Counted from the first letter of the stretch, positions 8,512 to 16,153 are shown. The stretch: DNA of 26,860 bases from an uncultured Propionibacteriaceae bacterium (GCA_938012815.1 CALLVV010000098.1:1-26860); one strand, 5' to 3'. Translations and numbers: made by a program. Notes: a model not told the origin generated them from the sequence alone.

Positions 8512-10976
8512 CAGATGAGTCTGCTTCTCTTCCCACCTCTCCAGAAGGGAGCGAACCTCCCAGGAGGCGCGCATCCAACCGCCTCTTGGGGCGGATACTC
8601 CCCCTGGTTGTGGCGGTGTCCGTTCTGATCGCCGTTGTGCTGGTGGTTCCCTGGCTCCTACCCAAGGATGAACCCGAACCTCATGCCGAGGACACCATCC
8701 CACCGATACCGCCGATATCCAGTTCCCAGGAACCAGTGGCCCTCCCCACCCCGTCACCGGCGCCGAGTCCTGCACCGGCGCCGGAACCGGAGAGCAATTT
8801 CAAATCCGGGATTGCGAAGCTGTGGGAGCTGGATCTGCGGGCGGCCCTTCCCGATCTGAAGAATCCGAGAATCAGACTTGATGAAAACGCGGGCTTTCAA
8901 CTGAATTCCTTCTCCCAAGGGCCGCTGGTGGTTGGGAACACCTGGGTGGTCCTGGTCTCGGACGAGGGAGAGAACAAAACCACGAAATTGCTCGTCGGCA
9001 TATCTGCCGCAACAGGTGAGGTCTTGTGGAGAATGGCGAGCAACAGAAACGGGGATTGTGACGTGTTGCCCACCGTCCCAGCCTTGGTCTGCGCAGAGCA
9101 CTCCGGGGCGGTTTTCATGGTGAGCGAGTCCGGAAACCGCACAGACATCGCAACCCTGCCGGCGAAAGAAGGCGCAAGTGGTTCTGGATATCACGTCGAA
9201 GTGGATGCGTGGGTAGGAGGGCTGGTGGTGCAGGCCGCTGCCTATGGCGGGGAAATGACTCATCTCTTCGGACTCGACGCCTCCGGCGCGTTGGCCTGGA
9301 AGGAAGAGATTGCTGGGGAGAACAATGGGTCCCTGGAGATCGCCGGAGATGCCTTTTTGGTCCGTTCGACTGCGGAAGGAGGTAACACCCAGGTCCTGTC
9401 GGCCTCGACCGGGCAGGTTCTGGCAGCCAGTCGCTCGGGAATCAGCCTCCTCGGTCCCAAGCTCTTGCGATCCAGCGGGGGAATCGAGCTTACGGAATCC
9501 GGTGAGGGACGATTCGAGGTGATGAACTCCGAGAGTCGGGAATATGAATATGTTTCGAGACCCGATGGAACGGGAATCCTGGTGCGCGCCAGCGAGGAAG
9601 GACCTCAGGTTTGCAGGGACCAAACCACGAGCAGCTGCTTGGCCGTTCCCGGATTGAATGAGAAATGGGGAGGTGATGTGCTCCTGAGGAGAGGCATGGG
9701 TTTTTCTCTGGTGAACATTGACGGCGTGTCCAACGTCTTGATAAGACCCCATAAGGACAACAGCAACAGGTCTCCCGTCATGCGCACCTACGCGGTGATG
9801 CCCTTGGACTTCAGCAAGGCGCCAGCGCACGTCCAGGTGCTGCAGGATCAGGGCAAGTCCTGGGGAGTCTCCGACGGTTTCAATTCCATCTCGGTTGGTA
9901 ACCGTGAAACGGGGGAGCTGGTGGTCACTGACCAAGGCACGGGGGCGGAACTCGGGATGCAGGCGTCCGAGGGTTGGCGACCCATACCGCGGATGCCGGA
10001 GAACCGGCTGCTGCTGGGCAGGGCGGCGGACCCCAGCGAATATGCCGAGAAAGTGAACACGCTGTCCGCTTGGGGGCCTTCGGAGGAACTGCGGCCGTGG
10101 GCCTTGTCCGGTGAAACGCCTGCGCGCCCCACGCAGGTCGAATCCTGCCCGGACGGGCAGAAGGACCTGGCATGGGGGGAGTTCGATGGCGGCTGGGTTC
10201 TGGTCTGCGGCAGTGATCTGGGAAGTGCGAAAACCCTGGTGGCCAACATTGACGGTACGCGGTATGTCGCGGAGAAGCCCGTCCTGAAGCAGGGAATCGA
10301 TCTCCGATTCGAAGGTGTCACGGCGGACGGAACAACGTTTGGGATCTCCCACTCCCCGGGAACGATCGCGAAGAAAGATCCTGAGGGGCGTCTACTGGAG
10401 CAGCGACGCCTGGGATCCGTCTGGTTCGCCGCACGGAATGGACTGCAACCCCGGGAAGGGGCCTTCGGGATCAAGCGGCCGGAAGCGACTGCTGAAGGAC
10501 AATTGCGCTATCTGGAACAGCTGATTCGATCCGGATCCTCCGATGCAATCGACTATTTCGAGACTTCTCACAAGATCAGCGACTGCGAGGAGCTCAAACA
10601 TTCTTCCGATTCCGAGATCTACCGGAGGCGGATTGAAAAGATGCGGGATGCTGGAATGAGGCGGACCGAACTCTTTGCCGCCATCGAAGCGGCGCCCGTC
10701 GATCAGATCCCGGATGGATTGAAACTGCGAAATCGGTTGATGAACGCGCTGGGGTGGTCCGTCGTGGCGGCCAATGGTCACGCTGAACTTGGGTGGCGCC
10801 TGTTCTCCAAGGGCTGTTCTGCGGACGAGACGGGATCAATCTTTCTGGGAGAAACCGTGATGGCCGATCTGCGAGGCATCTCGGCCATGAGGGCAACCGA
10901 CCATTTCGTGGAGTACTGGAACACGAATTTTGCCGGAAATCATGGGGCAGAACGGCTCGCCGGTGGGATCTGGTGA
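8508..10976 (+). CDS. Membrane-anchored beta-propeller-like surface protein, copy 2
   Basis: Paralogue of the preceding large gene, 822 residues. One transmembrane helix (about 28-51), a Pro-rich tether with repeated PSPAPSPAPAPEP, then the ectodomain opening KLWELDLRAALPDLKNP, which matches KLWEVDIAQQLPDLDEP in copy 1. Shared landmarks include ISAATGEVLWRM, QTTSSCL, TGAELGMQASEGWRPI, MPENRLLL, WGEFDGGWVLVCG and LLEQRRLGSVWFAARN. It ends in the same helical domain, with FVEYWNT then GGIW at the stop. I start at the ATG at 8508 (GGAG seven bases upstream), not the in-frame TTG at 8469. Copies 1 and 2 clearly arose by duplication and have diverged most in the C-terminal helices. Function unknown. 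Confidence 0.82.
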   Translation: MTDESASLPTSPEGSEPPRRRASNRLLGRILPLVVAVSVLIAVVLVVPWLLPKDEPEPHAEDTIPPIPPISSSQEPVALPTPSPAPSPAPAPEPESNFKSGIAKLWELDLRAALPDLKNPRIRLDENAGFQLNSFSQGPLVVGNTWVVLVSDEGENKTTKLLVGISAATGEVLWRMASNRNGDCDVLPTVPALVCAEHSGAVFMVSESGNRTDIATLPAKEGASGSGYHVEVDAWVGGLVVQAAAYGGEMTHLFGLDASGALAWKEEIAGENNGSLEIAGDAFLVRSTAEGGNTQVLSASTGQVLAASRSGISLLGPKLLRSSGGIELTESGEGRFEVMNSESREYEYVSRPDGTGILVRASEEGPQVCRDQTTSSCLAVPGLNEKWGGDVLLRRGMGFSLVNIDGVSNVLIRPHKDNSNRSPVMRTYAVMPLDFSKAPAHVQVLQDQGKSWGVSDGFNSISVGNRETGELVVTDQGTGAELGMQASEGWRPIPRMPENRLLLGRAADPSEYAEKVNTLSAWGPSEELRPWALSGETPARPTQVESCPDGQKDLAWGEFDGGWVLVCGSDLGSAKTLVANIDGTRYVAEKPVLKQGIDLRFEGVTADGTTFGISHSPGTIAKKDPEGRLLEQRRLGSVWFAARNGLQPREGAFGIKRPEATAEGQLRYLEQLIRSGSSDAIDYFETSHKISDCEELKHSSDSEIYRRRIEKMRDAGMRRTELFAAIEAAPVDQIPDGLKLRNRLMNALGWSVVAANGHAELGWRLFSKGCSADETGSIFLGETVMADLRGISAMRATDHFVEYWNTNFAGNHGAERLAGGIW

Positions 10977-11062
10977 TCGTTTCACGAACGGTGGAACAAA
11001 GGGATGTGCGGGCGGTGAGTCACCGGTGCTCGTCATCGATCGAGAGGAAGAATCATGAGTGA
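10973..11062 (+). CDS. Possible 29-residue peptide bridging copies 2 and 3
   Basis: The GTG at 10973 overlaps the stop of copy 2 (GTGA), and the frame runs over the start of copy 3 at 11055. Only GGTGGG lies upstream as a ribosome site. The product is not similar to the 27-residue peptide after copy 1, so the parallel arrangement may stem from both copies ending in a Trp codon plus TGA. Confidence 0.22.
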   Translation: MIVSRTVEQRDVRAVSHRCSSSIERKNHE

Positions 11063-12725
11063 GGAGAAACCTGGTGAGGGTCCCGAGCGGTCCCGGGAAG
11101 GCGATGGTCAACGGGCCCGGGTGATGCGTGGCTGGCGTCCGGGACGGGGTGTTGTCGTCCTCGTGGTGGTTGCCGTCGCTGCGGCGGCGGGGCTGCTCGT
11201 GCCGCGTCTGCTTGACCATGTGGGCTCGTCCTCGTCGACGGAATCCTCCGCGGCGACGCTTCCAACACCCTCCGCGGTCCCGAGCTTCAAACCGGTCCAG
11301 GACTCGGGGAGCAGCTTCAGGAACGGAGCGAAGAAACTGTGGGAGCTCGATGTCACGGCGGCTTTCCCCGACCTCAAGGAACCGGGCCTCTGCCTCGCGA
11401 AGAATCCCTATGATCCGCCATTGACGGGCGAAAGGAGCAATGCCTTGATCACGGGGCCACTGCACAAGGGGCCGCTGGTGATCGGTGACATCTGGGTGAT
11501 CTGGGTCTCGGATTGCCACGATCTCGACACGGGCAAGCTCGCCGGGATTTCGGCGGAGACCGGGGAGGTGGCATGGAGTCTTGATGCCCACTCCTGGTGG
11601 AGTTGCGACGCGCTTCCCGACGTTCCCAAGATCGCCTGCGTCGATCGCGAGGGCTATGTGTTCACCATGGACGAGGCAGGAACCCGGGAGAACGTGACGA
11701 AGTTCTCCGGGAAGTCGGACAAGGCCGAGGACGCGGTCTGGACGGGACTGGTCGATTCCTGGGCGGGCGGGGCGGTCGTCGTCCTTTCCGACAAGGGCAA
11801 TCCCGCGACCAGCCACCTGCTTGGGTTGAACGGCAAGGGGGAGGAACTCTGGCGGGAAGAATTCTCGGGGGAATATGGCTTTGGATCCAATGGCTCTGGA
11901 GCCCTTGAGGTGAATGGCGACGTTTTCCGGATCAGAACCGATGCCCGGTCGGGGGAGTGGCGCACCGAGCAGTTGCGCTCCGCGAAGACCGGGGAGGTGC
12001 TGGCAACCATATCCACGACCCGGTACTCCGACCAGTTCAACGTGGGGCCGAAGATTTTGAACATCGAGGTCAATCCGCGAATGACGGATTCCGGTGAGGG
12101 GCGGTTCGAGAAGGTCGACACCACGAAAAACGACTATCAATATCCATCCTGGCCCGACGGATCGGGCATCCTGGTGCAGGTGGGAAGCGAGGAATCGTCG
12201 CTGCCCGGGGGCGGTACGGCACGAGGTGTGAAACTTCTGCTGTGCGGTGATCAAACCACCGCGAGTTGCCTCGAAGTTCCAGGCGCCAAGGAAGCGTACG
12301 ACACTCCTCAGTTGGGGTATCAGATGGCCTATGTGGAAGGGGTGCCGAATGTGATGGTCATGAGGACCACGGGGAGGTCCGAGGGCACTCCGAAAGGCTA
12401 TCTGCTGGCTCCCGTGGATTTCGGCCGGGAGGTCTCGGTGCATGATCTTGCCTTCGACCTGGCCCAGGGGTACGGCGTCTCCCACGGATTCAACTCCGTT
12501 TTCGCCGGCCGAAAAGCCTCGGGGAAGATCTGCGTCCAGGAGATCGGCTCCGGGGAACGGTTCGACGTTTCGACAGGTGACGACGGCGACTGGCATCCGG
12601 TGCCGAACATGCCGGAGAACCGGTTGCTTCTCAGCAAGGGCGAGAAGGACAAGCGCGGCGATAGGAAGGACAAGCGCGGCGATAGTAGGAAGGAAACCCA
12701 TCTGGCGGCCTGGGCGCCGGCCTGA
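11055..12725 (+). CDS. Membrane-anchored beta-propeller-like surface protein, copy 3 (C-terminally truncated)
   Basis: Third paralogue, 556 residues against 815-822 in copies 1 and 2. Transmembrane helix about 32-53, Ser/Pro tether, then KLWELDVTAAFPDLKEP, ISAETGEVAWSL, DQTTASCLEVPG, GYGVSHGFNS and MPENRLLLS in the same order as the others. It stops at LAAWAPA, the position equivalent to LSAWGP in copy 2, so the last blades and the whole helical domain are missing. Just before the end a 21-base unit is duplicated (7-residue repeat KDKRGDR), absent from the other copies. Start is ATG with AGAGGAAG upstream. It may be a decaying gene or a shortened variant; the frame before the stop is intact. 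Confidence 0.75.
   Translation: MSEEKPGEGPERSREGDGQRARVMRGWRPGRGVVVLVVVAVAAAAGLLVPRLLDHVGSSSSTESSAATLPTPSAVPSFKPVQDSGSSFRNGAKKLWELDVTAAFPDLKEPGLCLAKNPYDPPLTGERSNALITGPLHKGPLVIGDIWVIWVSDCHDLDTGKLAGISAETGEVAWSLDAHSWWSCDALPDVPKIACVDREGYVFTMDEAGTRENVTKFSGKSDKAEDAVWTGLVDSWAGGAVVVLSDKGNPATSHLLGLNGKGEELWREEFSGEYGFGSNGSGALEVNGDVFRIRTDARSGEWRTEQLRSAKTGEVLATISTTRYSDQFNVGPKILNIEVNPRMTDSGEGRFEKVDTTKNDYQYPSWPDGSGILVQVGSEESSLPGGGTARGVKLLLCGDQTTASCLEVPGAKEAYDTPQLGYQMAYVEGVPNVMVMRTTGRSEGTPKGYLLAPVDFGREVSVHDLAFDLAQGYGVSHGFNSVFAGRKASGKICVQEIGSGERFDVSTGDDGDWHPVPNMPENRLLLSKGEKDKRGDRKDKRGDSRKETHLAAWAPA
12645..12686 (+). repeat. 21-base tandem duplication near the end of copy 3
   Basis: Two copies of a 21-base unit (12645-12665 and 12666-12686, differing only at the last base) encode repeated KDKRGDR. 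A second, 9-base tandem repeat (CGTTCGATT twice, 12727-12744) lies right after the stop. Both mark the point where copy 3 loses homology to its paralogues. Confidence 0.8.
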
Positions 12726-12770
12726 TCGTTCGATTCGTTCGATTGGCCAAGGGGCGAGGCCGCGGCCGGC

Positions 12771-13113
12771 GTGACGAAGAGTACTTCTCCCCTGGGTGCC
12801 ACCGGGGAGAGGCTACGGCCTTCGGGGCGATCCGGTGTCGTTCAAGTGTTCAGGGTGCTGACCGCCACCACATCGGATCGCTGGATCGCCACATCCGTGG
12901 CGGGCGAGGTCGAGGTGAGGACGGCCGTTCCCCGGGAGCAGGGCGGTCTGCACCGGGGTCTTCGGAGGCCCCGGGGCGGCAGCGCTCCGGCGGCGCATCG
13001 ACGAGGCGGTGAAGGAGTTGCGCTCCTGCCTGACGGGTGCGGAACGCCGACGTCCCGTCGACGGGTTCGAGCAGGTCATTCCCTTCGAGGAACTGCTGAA
13101 ACGGGAGAGGTAG
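12771..13113 (+). pseudogene. Frameshifted remnant of an unidentified gene
   Basis: Two stretches look coding but lie in different frames. The first contains RVLTATTSDRWIATSVAGEV. After about 12960 the coding character moves to another frame that reads AALRRRIDEAVKELRSCL and ends PFEELLKRER at a TAG (13111-13113). That second frame has no start codon after its preceding stop. Codon use in both has the host's G/C third-position bias. Joined, they would give a protein of roughly 110 residues. I do not recognise the family, and it does not match the missing C-terminus of copy 3. Confidence 0.4.
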
Positions 13114-13183
13114 GAACTCCACGGGTGGTGCTGGCTGATGCGGAACAGATGCGGACTCCGAGGGGGAGCAGTTGTGGAAAAGC

Positions 13184-13213
13184 AAACGCCCAGTCGCATC
13201 TGACTAGGCGTTT
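13184..13213 (-). terminator. Original tRNA-Arg terminator, left chromosomal side
   Basis: Arms of 12 bases around a 6-base loop. One position is a C-A mismatch on the plus strand but a G-U pair on minus-strand RNA. On that strand the stem is followed by GCTTTTCC. It sits directly downstream of the residual tRNA 3' half, so it is probably the terminator that served the tRNA before integration. Confidence 0.65.
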
Positions 13214-13265
13214 CACTGGCGACCCCGGTTGGATTCGAACCAACGACACCCGCTTTAGGAGAGCG
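13201..13265. repeat. attL: left copy of the 65-base attachment repeat (tRNA-Arg 3' half)
   Basis: Matches 23135-23199 over 65 bases with one mismatch (T at 13211 against C at 23145), giving 54 identical bases. The last 49 bases (13217-13265) equal tRNA-Arg positions 28-76, from the anticodon stem to CCA. Beyond 13265 the sequence no longer matches the tRNA, so this is a fragment, not a gene. Confidence 0.93.
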
Positions 13266-13390
13266 TCCAAGATGTTCGTTGGGGGTTACTGTGCTCGTCA
13301 ATATGCGCTTGTTTTGCTAGCTGGCTAGGGGGTTTGCTGAGTTGGTTACGTTGGCGGGGAGCCGTGACCGACGTTGGCTTATCGCTGGGT

Positions 13391-13409
13391 TGCGGACTTT
13401 TTGCGGACT
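13391..13409 (+). repeat. Left integrase arm-type site
   Basis: TGCGGACT-TTT-TGCGGACT: two 8-base direct repeats. The identical 19 bases recur at 23073-23091 near the right end, both inside the element and flanking the att cores. This is the expected arrangement for arm-type binding sites of a tyrosine integrase. The left copy is non-coding, so coding constraint cannot explain the identity. The surrounding 13266-13443 stretch contains no gene. Confidence 0.7.
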
Positions 13410-13439
13410 GGGGGTACTCGCAATCTGAGTACCCCCAGT
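13407..13439. terminator. Hairpin at the end of the capsid operon
   Basis: Perfect 13-base arms (ACTGGGGGTACTC / GAGTACCCCCAGT) around a 7-base loop, starting 4 bases beyond the stop of the connector gene. There is no U tract on the minus strand (CCGCAAAAAG follows), so it may act as an RNA-stabilising end or a weak terminator rather than a classical intrinsic one. Confidence 0.5.
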
Positions 13440-13443
13440 CGGG

Positions 13444-13767
13444 TCAGGCCGTGCGTCGGCGGTAGCGGTTGAGGACAGCTTGCTCCATGAGATTGAAACC
13501 GTTCCAGCTGTAGACCGTCCGGGTGAAAGGACCGGTTGTTTCGGTTGTGGTGAGACCACCGGGGTTGGTGAGGGAGCGGGCCGCTGCGGTGACAATCACA
13601 GCCCGGAGTTCAACGTTCGGGCCACTCGCCGGATCGAAACCATTGCTGCGGGTGTAGGCCTTCACGAACTGGGACATCTGTTCGACGTGGCCACGTACCT
13701 GGGGGGTGGTGTTGGTTTCCCCCAGGTACGTGCCGACCTCGGTGACGAGTTCGTCGAGCCAAGACAT
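13444..13767 (-). CDS. Phage head-tail connector-like protein
   Basis: Last gene of the leftward operon, 107 residues. Its position directly after the capsid gene, its size and its mostly helical sequence (begins MSWLDELVTEVGTYLGE, with ELRAVIVTAAARSLTNPGGL in the middle) fit the small head-completion or connector proteins that sit beneath the portal and offer the docking site for a tail. Many actinophages have a similar protein with the AARRLWNPG-type helix. The start ATG overlaps the capsid stop (ATGA). In an element with no tail genes this would be the part that meets a helper phage's tail. Family assignment is by context and shape, not by a strict motif. Confidence 0.7.
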   Translation of the reverse strand: MSWLDELVTEVGTYLGETNTTPQVRGHVEQMSQFVKAYTRSNGFDPASGPNVELRAVIVTAAARSLTNPGGLTTTETTGPFTRTVYSWNGFNLMEQAVLNRYRRRTA

Positions 13768-14615
13768 CAGGCGATGCCCGTCAGGGTGACGACGGCTTCC
13801 GGGTTCAGCGGTGCGGCGTCGTAGCGGGCGACGACGCGGATGGCCTGCTGATCGAAGTCGGCGTAGCGCTCGGTCAGGATCTTCACAGAGGGAGCCGTGT
13901 CGCGGGCTACCGCGATCTGGGAGAAGTCCGCGAGAGCGGCACAGCCGGCGGGGATGCGGGAGGTCACGGTCACCGGAGCCCCCAGCAGCCGGAACACACC
14001 GTCCTGGGTGGGGTCGGGCTGCAACATGTAGCGGTTCGCGTTGTCCTTGATCTTCCGCAGCTTGGTGAAGTCGCCGGGCAGGATCAGCCAGCGGGTGGCG
14101 GCCATGTTGACGTTCGCTGCCAAGGCTTTGCCCCAGGCGTCGTGCAGCAGGTCGAGGGTGAGGGGTCCGGAGGCGTCGATGGTTTGGACGTCGGTGTAGG
14201 CGAACAGACCCTTGGGGGTGGCCTTCCCGTCGCCCTGGTTCCCGAGGAATTGGGCGTCGAGTTTGTTCGCAACATCGGTTACGAGACGGTCCCGGAGGGT
14301 GGCGTCGAGGGCGATGATGGACTGACGGGCCAGTTCGTTGCTGAACCGGGTGATGACCTTCACGGACTTCATGGTTGAGGGCAGCAGAGTGATTTCACTG
14401 AAGGAGGCGTCCACTTCACTGATCTGTTCGTTCTCGCCGTGCCATTTCGGGTCGGTGGCGGCACCCATCTTCGGGATCCGCACCTGGGAGCCATTGGTGT
14501 CGAAGATGCGGGGGCCGGCAGCCAGGAACACGGATTTGTCCGTCAGGGGCTGGATGAGGATTCGCTGAACCTGTTCCTGGGTCAGCTCGGATGCGGTGCT
14601 GAGGGAGTTGACCAT
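13767..14615 (-). CDS. Major capsid protein, HK97 fold
   Basis: Structural protein of the icosahedral head, 282 residues, at the small end for the family. Recognisable features are the N-terminal arm with QRILIQPLTDKSVFLAAG, the IPKMGAATDPKWHGENEQI strand, the long-helix region with FSNELARQSIIALDATLRDR, the NQGDGKATPKGLF loop typical of HK97-type capsids and the C-terminal VARYDAAPLNPEAVVTLTGI. No N-terminal scaffold or protease domain is fused to it; a separate scaffold is encoded upstream. The start has AAGGA six bases before ATG. It is the only late gene separated from its upstream neighbour by a long gap (257 bases with two large hairpins), suggesting separate control of its dose. Confidence 0.9.
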   Translation of the reverse strand: MVNSLSTASELTQEQVQRILIQPLTDKSVFLAAGPRIFDTNGSQVRIPKMGAATDPKWHGENEQISEVDASFSEITLLPSTMKSVKVITRFSNELARQSIIALDATLRDRLVTDVANKLDAQFLGNQGDGKATPKGLFAYTDVQTIDASGPLTLDLLHDAWGKALAANVNMAATRWLILPGDFTKLRKIKDNANRYMLQPDPTQDGVFRLLGAPVTVTSRIPAGCAALADFSQIAVARDTAPSVKILTERYADFDQQAIRVVARYDAAPLNPEAVVTLTGIA

Positions 14616-14735
14616 GATGGTCCTTTCAGTAACAGAAGAGGGAGGTTGTTACCGTCGGACGCCTGGTCGGGACAGTGTTCGCGGGGTGCGCCTGGCTCCC
14701 TGTTCAAGGATACCAACTGGTCCCTGCCGCCAGTG

Positions 14736-14791
14736 GCGCCACAGCACACGTCGCGACCCTCATTTGAAATGAGGGTGCGCTCATGTGGCGC
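14736..14791. repeat. Nested inverted repeats upstream of the capsid gene
   Basis: A perfect 10-base-arm palindrome centred on one base (ACCCTCATTT-G-AAATGAGGGT, 14756-14776) lies inside an outer pair GCGCCACA (14736-14743) / TGTGGCGC (14784-14791). The composite could fold as a branched RNA or bind a dimeric protein. It lies in the 257-base gap 14616-14872, which has no ORF with coding character. Confidence 0.7.
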
Positions 14792-14820
14792 GACTGAATC
14801 CCCCAGCTTCGAACGCAGCA

Positions 14821-14863
14821 CAATTCTGGGCGGGGTGCTTTCGGGGCGCCCCGCCCAGAATTG
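14821..14863. terminator. Long hairpin between the 64-residue gene and the capsid gene
   Basis: Perfect 15-base arms CAATTCTGGGCGGGG / CCCCGCCCAGAATTG with a 13-base centre, 9 bases past the stop of the upstream small gene on the minus strand. There is no U tract, so termination may be partial. It might instead be an RNA-processing or stabilising structure for the capsid message. Confidence 0.55.
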
Positions 14864-14872
14864 GTTGTCTGA

Positions 14873-15067
14873 TCAATCCGTATCCCCGCGGCGGAGGGCG
14901 GCGAGCTCATCAACAATCGCCCCCAACATGAGAATCTCGCAGACCTCCAAGCGCTGCTCGGGCGTCAGGCCGCCCAGGCTATAGAGGCATCCGGACGATT
15001 TTCCTTGGATCGCTCCGATGGTCTTGGCGAGTTCATCCATCGCCATGATGTAGTCGTCATTATCCAT
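14873..15067 (-). CDS. Small acidic protein of unknown function in the head operon
   Basis: Encodes 64 residues, begins MDNDDYIMAMDELAKTIGAI and contains GLTPEQRLEVCEILMLGAIV. It is probably two or three amphipathic helices, acidic at both ends, with two cysteines. The start is firm: GAAAGGAGGTG precedes the ATG. It lies between the scaffold (16-base gap) and the hairpins before the capsid, a slot often used for head accessory or capsid-size factors. I do not recognise the family. It is the only head-operon gene without an assigned role, so it is a candidate for an element-specific capsid-sizing or helper-interference factor (inference). Confidence 0.75.
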   Translation of the reverse strand: MDNDDYIMAMDELAKTIGAIQGKSSGCLYSLGGLTPEQRLEVCEILMLGAIVDELAALRRGDTD

Positions 15068-15083
15068 GGTGTTCCACCTCCTT

Positions 15084-15554
15084 TCAGGCGTTGTGTCGGA
15101 GAATGGCGGCCAGGTCGATGCTGGCCGGGTCGGTGGTTGCGCCCTGGCCGATGTCCCCGTGGAAGGTCCTGGCAGCCAGGTGCGGTTTGCGGGTCAGCAG
15201 TTCATCGATGGCTGCGGTGAGGGCGTCGGGATCGGCCAGGTGGGCTTCGTCGAATGGCAGGTCGGTGGCGTCGGCCAGACGGCCGGTCTGTTCCACGAGG
15301 ACGCGGTGAAGACGCTGCGCCAGGGCGTCGCGGTCCTTCGCTTTGGTGCGGGCCGCGGCGTTCTCGCGGCGGAGTTTCTCCACCACATCACGCGGGAACA
15401 TGTCTTGGTCTTCAGGGTTCGGAGCTGTCTCCCCTCCCTGCTTGCCGGGGGCATCGATTTGCGTACCCCCCTTGTCGTCGAGGGTTTCATCAGGAATAGT
15501 GATGGAACCCTCTTCGATGTTGGGGGTTTCAGTCGGGGTGAGAGTGTTGGTCAT
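15084..15554 (-). CDS. Phage capsid scaffolding protein
   Basis: Internal scaffold that guides capsid assembly and is later expelled; 156 residues. An acidic, disordered N-terminus (to about 45) is followed by FPRDVVEKLRRENAAARTKA, the hallmark (F/Y)PREYVxxLRxENAxxR-like segment of actinophage scaffolds, then a charged helix with coiled-coil character (DRDALAQRLHRVLVEQTGRL) and a basic C-terminal end (AAILRHNA) suited to binding the capsid protein. The ATG overlaps the stop of the MuF-like gene (ATGA), with AAAGGG upstream. Confidence 0.85.
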   Translation of the reverse strand: MTNTLTPTETPNIEEGSITIPDETLDDKGGTQIDAPGKQGGETAPNPEDQDMFPRDVVEKLRRENAAARTKAKDRDALAQRLHRVLVEQTGRLADATDLPFDEAHLADPDALTAAIDELLTRKPHLAARTFHGDIGQGATTDPASIDLAAILRHNA

Positions 15555-16153
15555 CTTGACCCTTTCGATTGGGCAGCGGTTCTTCTAGCTGCATCGTTGG
15601 CTTGTTGAGTGGTTTGGAAGTTGCTGGTTCGCTCGTTGAAAACAGGCTGCTGATGACAGGTGCAGCCGGTATGCCGGGGCATCTTGTGGGAGGTTTGGAA
15701 CACGCGACCTTCCCGTGACCACCAACGGCACAATTCACAGGCATCCGGTTCGAGTTTCCGACGCCATCCAGAAACCCGAGAATCGGCCATACGATTGCTC
15801 AATTCAGTGGTGGCCGCGTCGACGGGTTCGTTACGTGCAAGCCGGGCCAACCGTGCCAGCGTGTTCCCTCCAGCATCAGTGATGGTTCTCAGAGCGTCTT
15901 CCAGACGGGTGAGCTGGTCATCACTGCCCAAGGCATCGATTGGGACGACCTGGCCGACGTGGGTTTCCAAGAACGCCCGGAAAGCCAGCCACGCAGCTGC
16001 CTGGCCTTTCGAGCGGGCGACTTGGACCAGGCCCGCAGCCAAACGGATGAACTCATCCAGGGTGAGGTCCCCGCTCTCGGCGCTGGCCCACATGCGGGCC
16101 AGCATCCGTTCCGTGTCGCTGGAGAGTTTCCCCAGAATGGTTTGGAAGCTCAC
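15551..16153 (-). CDS. MuF-like minor head protein (head morphogenesis)
   Basis: Minor capsid protein, 200 residues. A helical N-terminal two-thirds is followed by a C-terminal zinc-type cluster: DACELCRWWSREGRVF, then MPRHTGCTCHQQP. This Cys-x2-Cys ... His-x2-Cys-x-Cys pattern, with the preceding W and G, is typical of the MuF/SPP1 gp7-like and VG15-type proteins that lie next to the portal. They are packaged in small numbers and can enter the host with the DNA. It overlaps both neighbours by ATGA (portal upstream, scaffold downstream). No toxin or other enzymatic domain is fused to the C-terminus. Confidence 0.82.
   Translation of the reverse strand: MSFQTILGKLSSDTERMLARMWASAESGDLTLDEFIRLAAGLVQVARSKGQAAAWLAFRAFLETHVGQVVPIDALGSDDQLTRLEDALRTITDAGGNTLARLARLARNEPVDAATTELSNRMADSRVSGWRRKLEPDACELCRWWSREGRVFQTSHKMPRHTGCTCHQQPVFNERTSNFQTTQQANDAARRTAAQSKGSR

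Noticed and set aside
12787..12809. Terminator hairpin CTCCCC...GGGGAG after the truncated paralogue
   Set aside because: The stem needs a bulge and no U tract follows on either strand.
13150..13157. A third TGCGGACT outside the left att site
   Set aside because: A single 8-base match, outside the element and without its partner repeat; chance is sufficient.
13217..13265. Second tRNA-Arg gene
   Set aside because: Only the 3' 49 bases are present, with no 5' acceptor strand or D arm. It is the att remnant.
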